From SYLG01 sp965226945 (lineage in GTDB: Bacteria > Planctomycetota > Planctomycetia > Gemmatales > Gemmataceae): a DNA stretch of 64,000 nucleotides. The notes beneath the pieces were generated by a model. It had not been told where the DNA came from, made no database searches, and saw only the letters and a program-made list of their open reading frames with translations. Numbering within the stretch: position 1 is the stretch's first letter; each line of letters opens with the position of its first letter. The stretch covers positions 1,612,001 to 1,676,000 of the forward strand of contig OZ245717.1 of NCBI GenBank assembly GCA_965226945.1, written 5' to 3'. This document shows, piece by piece, positions 1 to 7,900 of this stretch. The position numbers and the translations under genes are program-made.

Positions 1-221
1 CAGTTGCCGCTTTCCTCGCCCTTGCGCCAGAGCTTCTTGCGGCTGCGGCTAAAATAGACCGCCTTGCCCGTCGCCAGCGTCTCGCTCCAGGCTTCCTCGT
101 TCATCCAGGCGATCATCAACACCTGGTTCGTCTGGGCACACTGGGCAATCGCGGCGATCAAACCGTCTTGCTTGGCGAAATCGGGCGTGACCGGCCCTGG
201 TACTTGCAGCTCTTGTGTCAT
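1..221 (-). CDS. hisI: Phosphoribosyl-AMP cyclohydrolase, 5' part (runs off the left edge)
   Basis: Opens the purine ring of phosphoribosyl-AMP in the third step of histidine synthesis. Translation of the minus strand from an ATG at 221 gives 73 residues before the window edge. They contain the family signatures LMIAWMNEEAW and VYFSRSRKKLWRKGEESGN, the second being the conserved block that precedes the metal-binding cysteines, which would lie outside the window. An AGGAG sits about 10 bases upstream of the ATG. The start lies 46 bases downstream of the apt stop on the same strand, so the two are probably co-transcribed. Whether a HisE domain is fused at the C-terminus cannot be seen. Confidence 0.93.
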   Translation of the reverse strand, partial: MTQELQVPGPVTPDFAKQDGLIAAIAQCAQTNQVLMIAWMNEEAWSETLATGKAVYFSRSRKKLWRKGEESGN

Positions 222-267
222 GGTTGGTTTTCTCCTGATGCCGTTTCCCGGCAAGGGAGGGTCCATT

Positions 268-786
268 TCAAATGGTGATCAAACTTCGCGTGGGCAGCGG
301 ATTGAGCAGTTTCTTTCCGTTTAAAAAGCCCAGCTCCAAGACAAACAGGGCGGCCACGGCCGTGGCCTGGGCCTGACGCAAGAGCTCGACCGCCGCGCCA
401 ATCGTCCCACCGGTGGCCAGCACGTCGTCGATCAGAAGGCCGCGCATTCCCGGGCACAACGCATCTTCGTGCATTTGTAGTTCGGCCGTGCCATATTCGA
501 GGTCGTAGCGCTGATTGATCGTCTTCCAGGGAAGTTTTCCCGGTTTGCGCAAGGGAATCAGCGGCTTACCCAGCACCATCGCCATCGGCGCGGCAAAGAG
601 AAATCCTCGAGACTCCGCCGCCAGGATAGCATCGTACTGGAAGGTGCTAGCGATCCCCACCAACCGTTTGATCGTTTCGGCAAAGGCGTCGGGATCGGCC
701 AATAGCGGCGTGATGTCCTTGAAAAGGATTCCCGGCTTGGGGAAATCGGGCACATCGCGCAGGAATTTGCTCAAATCCATCGTCAT
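268..786 (-). CDS. apt: Adenine phosphoribosyltransferase
   Basis: Makes AMP from adenine and PRPP (cytoplasmic purine salvage). The 172-residue product has the usual family length. It begins with DFPKPGILFKDITPLL, carries AAESRGFLFAAPMA in the middle, and has the PRPP-binding loop LLIDDVLATGGT near residue 125. The ATG at 786 is chosen because GGGAGAG lies 6-7 bases upstream; a second in-frame ATG at 780 is possible. An open frame continues upstream to 933 but that part has no family similarity. hisI follows after 46 bases. HisI acts on phosphoribosyl-AMP and the histidine pathway releases AICAR, so pairing with purine salvage makes metabolic sense (inference). Confidence 0.95.
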   Translation of the reverse strand: MTMDLSKFLRDVPDFPKPGILFKDITPLLADPDAFAETIKRLVGIASTFQYDAILAAESRGFLFAAPMAMVLGKPLIPLRKPGKLPWKTINQRYDLEYGTAELQMHEDALCPGMRGLLIDDVLATGGTIGAAVELLRQAQATAVAALFVLELGFLNGKKLLNPLPTRSLITI

Positions 787-990
787 TGCTTTCTCTCCCA
801 AACAGACATTTTCTGGGAAAAGCCCGGTTTTGCCAGTGCGCGGCGAGGTGCCCCCTTTCTTGAAGGAATTCGTTGCCATTTTTACCGTCAGGGGTATATT
901 CTCTTGCCCTCTTTTGCCCTCTTTTGCCGCCATGGCCCCCGTAATGAACGGGAATGAACGGGGAAATCGAACGGCGGAGTCGTCACCTTG

Positions 991-1030
991 GGGCGCGGCA
1001 ACCTTAACTTGAAGCGCGGTAACCTTAAAA
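991..1030. promoter_or_regulatory. Two direct repeats, 21-bp period, upstream of hisD
   Basis: The 332-base gap between the apt and hisD starts contains GCGCGGCAACCTTAA at 993 and GCGCGGTAACCTTAA at 1014. The 21-bp spacing is about two helical turns, as for tandem protein sites on one DNA face. Further upstream are short direct repeats of TTGCCCTCTT (about 900-925) and AATGAACGGG (about 942-962). No clear -10/-35 pair was recognised. A regulatory role is inference from repeat geometry and position. Confidence 0.35.
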
Positions 1031-1118
1031 TGACTTCTTGGCCCATGAGATCGCCTCTCATCATTCGCCGTGTTTGGTATTTCAGACCTTTGAGTTGCGG
1101 AGATTCAGCCGGACCATC

Positions 1119-2483
1119 ATGACCATGCGCATCATCCGCTTCGCTACGGAAAATGGCCCCCAGGCGCTTGAGGAACTGAGAAACTCCCTGGGTGCGACCG
1201 GCCAGGTCATCTCGCCGCGTAGCCGCGAGTTGACCATGCGGGTTTTTGGCGAGCCGCTTACGGCCCACCAGGTGGTCGAACGCGTCTGCGCTGATGTCGA
1301 AGCGCGCAAGCTGGAAGCCGTTCTCCACTACACCACCCAGTTCGACGGCGTGACGCTCACCCCGGAGACGGTGCGCATCGATCCGGAAGAACTGGCCCAC
1401 GCGCACGACCAGATTTCTCCCAAACTTCTTGAATCGATCCGCGGCATTCGCGCCAATGTGCTTGAGTTTCAGGAGTTGCTGTTGCCCAGCGACCCGATCC
1501 TCAAACGCTCCGATGGCAGCGTGCTCACACTGAGACACACCCCCATCGAACGGGTCGGGGTGCACATTCCCGGCGGCGCCGCCGCCTACCCCTCGACCTT
1601 GCTCATGACGGTCGTGCCGGCCCAGGCGGCCGGCGTTTCGGAAATCGCGGTGGTCATGCCCCCCACCCCGGGCGGCGCCAACAACCCGACCATGCTCGCC
1701 GTCTGCCACGAACTGGGAGTCAAGGAGGTCTACCGCGTCGGCGGCGCACAGGCGATCGCCGGCCTGGCCGTGGGCGCCCTGGGCAAACCGGTCGACATGA
1801 TCGTGGGTCCGGGCAATCTCTTTGTCGCCCTGGCTAAAAAGCGCATGTACGGCACCGTCAAAATCGACTGCATTGCTGGGCCCAGTGAAGTGATCGTGCT
1901 CGCCGACCGCAGCGCCAACCCGGCCTGGGTCGCCATGGAAATGCTCGCCCAGGCGGAGCACTCGCCCGGCTCGGCCATCCTCGTGACCTGGGATGCCGAC
2001 CTGATCGATTCGGTGAATCAGAAGCTCGAAGAGTTCCTGGGACAAATCGAACGGGGCGATCTGGCGCGCGATTGCCTGGAACGCTTTGGCGCGCTCGTGC
2101 TCGCCCAAAACGAAAACGAGGCGCTGGCGATCGTCAACCGCTTCGCCCCTGAACACTTGCAAATCAGTTCGAGCGATGCATCGCGACTCGCGGCCAGGGT
2201 GCGCAACGCCGGCGCGATCTTCCTGGGCCATTACACGCCGGTGGCGCTGGGCGACTATGCCGCGGGTCCCAGCCATGTGCTGCCCACGGGCGGTACCGGC
2301 CGGCACGCGAGCGGCCTGGCCGCGCCCGATTTCCTCAAGCGCAGCAGTTTGATCACCTACAACCGGGCCTCGCTCGAAAAGATCGCTCCTCTCGTGCTCG
2401 ACTTAGCGAATGAAGAGGGGCTTACCGCCCATGCCGCCAGCGTCACCTGCCGCCTGAACTCAACTTCCTCAAACCCCACATGA
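1119..2483 (+). CDS. hisD: Histidinol dehydrogenase
   Basis: Oxidises L-histidinol to L-histidine with NAD (last two steps of the pathway). The 454-residue product has the family length and landmarks: VHIPGGAAAYPSTLLM, MIVGPGNLFVALAKKR, IAGPSEVIVLAD, RFAPEHLQ with the catalytic Glu-His pair, and GPSHVLPTGGTGRHASGL with a zinc-region His. The frame is open back to 1038, but family similarity begins near MRIIRFATENG, so ATG 1119 (or 1125) is preferred. The stop overlaps the hisC start as ATGA, indicating translational coupling in a hisD-hisC-hisB operon. Confidence 0.95.
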   Translation: MTMRIIRFATENGPQALEELRNSLGATGQVISPRSRELTMRVFGEPLTAHQVVERVCADVEARKLEAVLHYTTQFDGVTLTPETVRIDPEELAHAHDQISPKLLESIRGIRANVLEFQELLLPSDPILKRSDGSVLTLRHTPIERVGVHIPGGAAAYPSTLLMTVVPAQAAGVSEIAVVMPPTPGGANNPTMLAVCHELGVKEVYRVGGAQAIAGLAVGALGKPVDMIVGPGNLFVALAKKRMYGTVKIDCIAGPSEVIVLADRSANPAWVAMEMLAQAEHSPGSAILVTWDADLIDSVNQKLEEFLGQIERGDLARDCLERFGALVLAQNENEALAIVNRFAPEHLQISSSDASRLAARVRNAGAIFLGHYTPVALGDYAAGPSHVLPTGGTGRHASGLAAPDFLKRSSLITYNRASLEKIAPLVLDLANEEGLTAHAASVTCRLNSTSSNPT

Positions 2484-3625
2484 ATGCTCCTTCCCCCGGT
2501 CTCGCACCGACCAACCTCACCGAAACGACCATGACTGAGTCCTCGACCAAGTTAGCAAGCGACTGGAAGCGCTTCATCCGGCCGGAAATTCGCGCCATGA
2601 AGGGGTATGTCCCCGGGGAACAGCCCCAGGGCGGGCCGGTGCTCAAGCTCAACACCAACGAAAACCCCTACCCTCCCTCGCCCAAGGTGCTGGAGGCCAT
2701 CCGCGAAGCCGCCAGCGGGGATCGGATTCGCAAATATCCCGATCCCATGGGCAATGCCTTCCGCGCCGCGGCCGCCAGTGCCCTTGGCGTCAAGCCGGAG
2801 ATGATCCTCTGCGGCAACGGTTCCGACGACATTCTGACGATCCTGGCACGGACCTTCGTTCCCGAAGGAGGAGTCGTTTCCTCCCCCTATCCGAGTTATC
2901 TGCTTTACCAGACGCTTGCCGACATTCAGGGCGGGAAGTTCCAGCCCTTCTCCTACGACGGGAACGGTTGGGAGCTTCCCAGGCAGTGGAACGCCCCGGT
3001 TCCTCATCTGACCCTGGTTGCCAACCCGAATTCTCCTTCGGGGACGTACATTCCCCCCGCGGACATCGCCGCTTTTGTGGAAACCCTCAAGGGTCCGGTC
3101 GTTGTCGATGAGGCTTATGCCGACTTCGCACCGGGCAATGCCTTGTCGTTAACCCTCCACGCGAAACCCACGGCCGCTCCGGTGGTCATTTCGCGAACCT
3201 TGAGCAAGTCGTACGCGCTTGCCGGCATCCGCTTTGGCTTTGCCATCGCCGACGAGGCAATCATTGACGAGATGACCAAGGTGAAGGACAGCTACAACTG
3301 CGACGCGGTGTCGCTGGCGGCCGCGACGGCCGCCATGAAAGATCAGGAATATCTGCAATCGATCACCAAAAAAATCATCGCGACGCGGGAACAATCTTTC
3401 AAGACGCTTCAAAAGCTGGGCTTCCAGGTGATCCCTAGCCATGCGAACTTCCTCTGGTGCGAGCATCCCGGACACGACGCGACCCGGCTTTATCAAGGAC
3501 TTCGCGAAAAGAATATTCTGGTGCGACTGATGAATTACCCGGGCTGGAAGCGGGGCTTGCGCATCAGCATTGGGACGGACGCGGAAATGGATCAACTGTT
3601 CGACCGGCTCGGCCAGCTTCTTTAA
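2480..3625 (+). CDS. hisC: Histidinol-phosphate aminotransferase
   Basis: PLP enzyme converting imidazole-acetol phosphate and glutamate to histidinol phosphate. 381 residues, class II aminotransferase fold: LKLNTNENPYPPSP near residue 55, CGNGSDDIL near 111, VVVDEAYADF near 207, and the PLP-binding lysine in SRTLSKSYALAGIRFG (K243), followed by GLRISIGT at the end. The ATG at 2480 overlaps the hisD stop by four bases. An internal ATG at 2531 starts where similarity to the family begins, so the true N-terminus could be 17 residues shorter. hisB follows after 56 bases. Confidence 0.95.
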   Translation: MNAPSPGLAPTNLTETTMTESSTKLASDWKRFIRPEIRAMKGYVPGEQPQGGPVLKLNTNENPYPPSPKVLEAIREAASGDRIRKYPDPMGNAFRAAAASALGVKPEMILCGNGSDDILTILARTFVPEGGVVSSPYPSYLLYQTLADIQGGKFQPFSYDGNGWELPRQWNAPVPHLTLVANPNSPSGTYIPPADIAAFVETLKGPVVVDEAYADFAPGNALSLTLHAKPTAAPVVISRTLSKSYALAGIRFGFAIADEAIIDEMTKVKDSYNCDAVSLAAATAAMKDQEYLQSITKKIIATREQSFKTLQKLGFQVIPSHANFLWCEHPGHDATRLYQGLREKNILVRLMNYPGWKRGLRISIGTDAEMDQLFDRLGQLL

Positions 3626-3681
3626 ACCGCCCGGATCAGGGCGAAATCGGACAAACTAAGACGAAATAGAAAGAAATCTCC

Positions 3682-4269
3682 ATGTCTCGCACCGCGACCA
3701 TTGAACGCAACACGTTCGAAACGAAAATCCGCCTTTCGATCGATCTGGACGGCGAAGGCAAATCCCAGTTGAAGACCGGGATCGGCTTCTTCGATCACAT
3801 GCTCACCCTGTTTTCCAAGCACTCGCTCATCGACTTGAAGCTCGAGGTCGATGGCGATCTGCACATCGATGCGCATCACTCGGTCGAGGACACCGGCATT
3901 GCACTGGGCAAGGCTTTGGTGCAGGCGGTCGGTGACAAGGCGGGAATCCGGCGCTACGGCCACGCGGTCGTGCCGATGGATGAATCTTTAGCAACCGCGG
4001 CGATCGATCTTTCGGGCCGGCCCTTCCTGGTTTACCGGGCCGCCCTGCCCCCGATCCTGATGGGGCAGTTTCCCACGGAACTGGCCGAAGAATTCTTCCG
4101 CGGGTTTTCCTCGGCGGGGTTACTCAATCTCCATCTCGAAGTGCCCTACGGCACCAACGCCCACCATATGATCGAGGCGATGTTCAAGGCGACGGGACGC
4201 GCGCTACGCCAGGCCGTGGAAAGCGATCCGCGAGCCAAGGGGATCCCCTCCACCAAGGGCGTGCTCTAA
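3682..4269 (+). CDS. hisB: Imidazoleglycerol-phosphate dehydratase
   Basis: Dehydrates imidazole-glycerol phosphate using a di-manganese site. The 195-residue product is the monofunctional form, without the N-terminal phosphatase domain of enterobacterial HisB. Metal-binding His/Glu clusters are visible: GIGFFDHMLTLFSKH, DLHIDAHHSVEDTGIALG, RYGHAVVPMDE and PYGTNAHHMIEAMFKATGRA. It is the last gene of the hisDCB run; a strong hairpin followed by a T-run lies about 100 bases downstream. Confidence 0.97.
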   Translation: MSRTATIERNTFETKIRLSIDLDGEGKSQLKTGIGFFDHMLTLFSKHSLIDLKLEVDGDLHIDAHHSVEDTGIALGKALVQAVGDKAGIRRYGHAVVPMDESLATAAIDLSGRPFLVYRAALPPILMGQFPTELAEEFFRGFSSAGLLNLHLEVPYGTNAHHMIEAMFKATGRALRQAVESDPRAKGIPSTKGVL

Positions 4270-4285
4270 ATAAAACCAAGAATTT

Positions 4286-4433
4286 CTCACGCGGAGACGC
4301 GGAGGGCGCGGAGAGAGAGAAAACAAAGAAGAGGTGGTAGAGACCCCTTGGCCGACTGAAATGGACAAGAGGGAGATGAGGCCTCCGGCCTCATCTCCCT
4401 CTCTGCTTTTTTCTCCGCGCCTCCGCGTGAAAA
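4286..4433. repeat. REP-like element with ACGCGGAG arms
   Basis: The space after hisB has a left arm of iterated GCGGAG-type words (4286-4319, from CTCACGCGGAGACGCGGAG) and an inverted right arm (4411-4433, TTCTCCGCGCCTCCGCGTGA). A different palindrome, annotated as a terminator, lies between them. The same word family reappears at 49744-50011. Short elements of this kind are widespread in bacterial intergenic DNA; mobility here is inference. Confidence 0.6.
4369..4412 (+). terminator. Intrinsic terminator after hisB
   Basis: GAGGGAGATGAGG (4369-4381) pairs perfectly with CCTCATCTCCCTC (4389-4401). The stem extends by two further C-G pairs to a 3-base loop, and is followed by TCTGCTTTTTT. 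Position and T-run fit termination of the hisDCB transcript. Confidence 0.7.
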
Positions 4434-4469
4434 TGTTTTCTGTATTTTTCTGGGACCGACAGCCTCCCT

Positions 4470-4832
4470 CTACTTCTTCTCGACTCGGGTCACCACGTCC
4501 CATTTACTCAGTTCGTACTTGCCGTCGAGTTTCTTCCAAACGCGGGCGAGCACATCCTTCGACTGGCCCTTGATCGAGACTTTCAGTTCGAGGTCGTAGT
4601 TCATCCCGGCGACCACCTGCTGTTTGGCCGCGACGATCTTTTCCAGCTTGTAGTTGTTTCCCTTATCGACTTTGGCTTTCTCGAGCACGGCGAATTTCGC
4701 CGCTTTCACGACTTCGGCATCCTTGACGGAAGACTTGCTGAAACCGCCCGGCACCCCGTCCTGAGCGGGAAGAAACACCGCGCCTCCCATCAAGCCAACA
4801 AGCGCCAACCCCACCCACGATCCATGTCGCAT
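4470..4832 (-). CDS. Small secreted cystatin-like protein
   Basis: 120 residues with an N-terminal signal peptide (MRHGSWVGLALVGLMGG, cleavage probably near residue 24). The mature part reads as one cystatin-type domain: an N-terminal helix (VVKAAKFAVLEKAK), a NYKLEKIVAAKQQVVAGMNY strand-loop containing the QxVxG-type inhibitor loop (QQVVAG), and a C-terminal beta region. Cystatins inhibit papain-type cysteine proteases; inhibition by this protein is not shown. GGGGAGGAG lies just upstream of the ATG at 4832. The gene is divergent from the large fusion gene at 4957, 124 bases away. Confidence 0.75.
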   Translation of the reverse strand: MRHGSWVGLALVGLMGGAVFLPAQDGVPGGFSKSSVKDAEVVKAAKFAVLEKAKVDKGNNYKLEKIVAAKQQVVAGMNYDLELKVSIKGQSKDVLARVWKKLDGKYELSKWDVVTRVEKK

Positions 4833-4956
4833 GGCTTTCTCCTCCCCAACCTCGCAAAACCCATTCCAAAACCTGCGGCGGATGGCGCCATTTGGAATAT
4901 CTTCAATCATAGCCTCCCCTCGTCCCCATCGATGGACTTCCCCGGGAATTTGACCC

Positions 4957-7900
4957 ATGAATCTCGTTGCCCTGCTCATGGTTTCGACCTGGCTTGGAGC
5001 CACTGCTTCGCCACTTGCTGGCGAAGAACCCGCTGCCGACCCTGGATTGATGCATGTCGGCATCGCCAAACGCGATATCACCCCCGATTTTCCCGTGCGC
5101 CTTTCTGGGTTTGGCTTTCGCCGCACCGAATCGGAAGGGGTCAACCAGCGCATCTGGGCCAAGGCGCTCGCACTCGGTCAGAACGATCCGGTGCTTTTGA
5201 TCACGGTCGATAACCTCGGCGTGAGCGCCGAACTCGGCGAACAACTGGCAAAAAGGCTCGCCTCCAAAGGTCTTTCCTCATCCAAACGATTGGTGATCGC
5301 TTCCTCTCACACCCATACCGCGCCGATGTTGACCGGAGTGACTTCCACGCTCTTTGGCGTTCCGATCCCCAAGGAGCACCAGGCGCACATCGATCAGTAC
5401 ACACAACTTTTTCTCGATCGCTTGGAAGAGGTGGCGACCGTCGCGCTTGGCGATCGGCAACCTTCGCGCCTGGCCTGGGGGGTGGGGAAAGCGGACCTCG
5501 CCAAAAATCGCCGCACCGCGGGCGGCCCGGTCGACCATGACCTGCCCGTGCTCGTGGTCAAAACGCAAGCGGGGGCTCCCCGCGCCATCCTCGTCAATTA
5601 CGCCTGCCACGCGGTGACCCTCTCGCACAACAAGGTCGGCGGCGACTGGCCAGGCTATGCCCAGCAGGCGATCGAAGATGCCTTCCCGGGCACGATCGCG
5701 CTTTTCGCAATCGGTTGCGGCGCCGACAGCAACCCCACTTCGGATGTGACCGGAGATAAAACCGACGTCGCCTCCCGCCAGGGTCTTGCCCTCGGCCGCG
5801 AAGTGGCGCGCGTCGTCAAGAGCTCCTTGACCCCGGTGACGGGTCCCATCGAGGTCCACAACGAAACGATCTCGCTCCCGCTGGCGGATCTGCCCACCAC
5901 GGAAAAATGGAACGAACTGGCCAAGCGCAAAGATGCGATCGGCCATCATGCCCGCGTGCAACTGGAGAAGATCAAAGAGGGGAAAAGTCTTAAAAAAGAG
6001 ATCGCTTACCCGATCACAACCTGGGCTTTTGGCAAATCGCTCGCCATGGTCTTTTTGCCCGGTGAAGTCGTCGTCGATTATTCCTTGCGGCTCAAGCGCG
6101 AACTCGATCGCTCCCGGCTCTGGATCACCGCCTACGCCAACGACGCCCCCTGCTACATCCCTTCGGAGCGCGTCCTCAAGGAAGGGGGCTACGAAGGCGG
6201 CGGCGCCATGGTTTATTACGATGTGCCCGTGCCCTTCCGGCCAGGTCTGGAAAACCTGATCGTCAAGGCGGTGGTCGAACCGCTCAAGGGGAAATTCCCG
6301 CCGAAGGCCGAACCGCAAACGGCCGCAGGAGAGGCCTCTTTATCTCCCGCCGAAAGCCTGAAAACCCTCAAGGCCCATGAGGGCCTGGTGGCCGAGCTGG
6401 TTGTGGCAGAACCGATGGTGGCGAGCCCCGTCGCGATCGACTTTGGGCCCGACGGCAAACTCTGGGTCGCCGAAATGCTCGATTACCCGATGGGTCCCAA
6501 GGGGAACTACGAACCGGGCGGCCGCGTGCGCCTGCTCGATGAAATGGACAACGACTACAAGCCCAAGCGCTCGCGGATATTCCTCGACGGCATCCCCTTC
6601 CCCACCGGGATCACGGTCTGGAAAAAAGGCGTGCTCGTCTGCGCCGCGCCCGACATCCTTTATGCCGAAGACACCGACGGCGACGGCAAGGCCGACAAGG
6701 TGGAGAAGCTCTACAGCAATTTCGGCACGGGCAATTTCCAGGCGCGCGTCAATAGCCTTGTGCCCGGACTCGACGGCTGGATCTACGGGTCTTCCGGACT
6801 GTTTGGCGGCGACATCCTCTGTCACAAAACCGGCGCCGTGGTGAAGCTGGGCAATCGCGATTTTCGGATCAAACCCGACACCGGGGCCCTGGAAGCGGCC
6901 ACCGGCCGCACCCAGCAGGGGCGCGTGCGCGACGACTTTGGCAACTGGTTTGGCTGCGATAACAGCACCCTCGCCACCCACCTGGTGCTCCCCAACGAGG
7001 CGCTCCGCCGCAATGTGCATGCCGCCTATCCGCAAACGGTGGCCTCCATCGCCGATTCCGCCGACATCCGCCGGCTCATTCCGGCGCGTCCGGTGCAGAT
7101 GTTCAAGCTTTCCGGCCCCCCCAATTCGGTCACCGCCGCCTGCGGCATCGGGGTCTACCGCGACAATCTGTTGGGCGAGGCCTACCAGGGGGACCTGTTC
7201 ACCTGCGAGCCCGTGAATCTGCTCGTGCACCGCATGAAGCTCAAGGTCCAGGGATCGACCTTTGAGACGGTGCGCGCCCCTGGCGAAGAACAGAGCGAAT
7301 TCCTGGCGTCGACCGATACCTGGTTTCGCCCGGTGCAGATGCGCACCGGACCCGATGGCGCGGTCTGGATCGTCGACATGCACCGCTTCGTGATTGAACA
7401 CCCGCGCTGGATTCCCCAGGAAGATGTGGCCAAGCTCGATCTGCGCGCGGGGGCCAACACGGGCCGGATCATCCGCATTCGCCCCGAGGGCAAGGCGCTT
7501 CGCCCCGTGCCGCGGCTCGACCGACTCTCCGACAAGGAGTTGATTGCGGCGATGGATACGCCCAATGGCACCGTGCGCGACCTGGCCATGGAATGGGTGC
7601 TATGGCGCACGCGCGACGAAAACCGCTCGTTGAAGGCGCCGCTCATGGAGCTGGTGCAAAAGACGACCCTTCCCGCCGTCCGCGCCCAGGCACTGTCCCT
7701 GCTGGCGACCCTGTACGAATGGGCGCCCGGTGCGTCGCTGGAAAAGGCGTTTGCCGATCCCCATCCCGGCGTGCGCCGCCAGGCGGCCCGCGTTGCCGAC
7801 GAATCGTTTCGCGAAACGGGCGCCATCAAGGGACTTGTCGGCCTCGCCGCCGATGCCGATCCTCATGTCCGGCTCGAAGCGGCGCTCGCTTTGGGCAACG

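Noticed and set aside
888..2306. Long open frame on the minus strand opposite hisD
   Set aside because: Low-complexity His/Gly/Arg-rich translation without motifs; explained by high GC at third codon positions of hisD.
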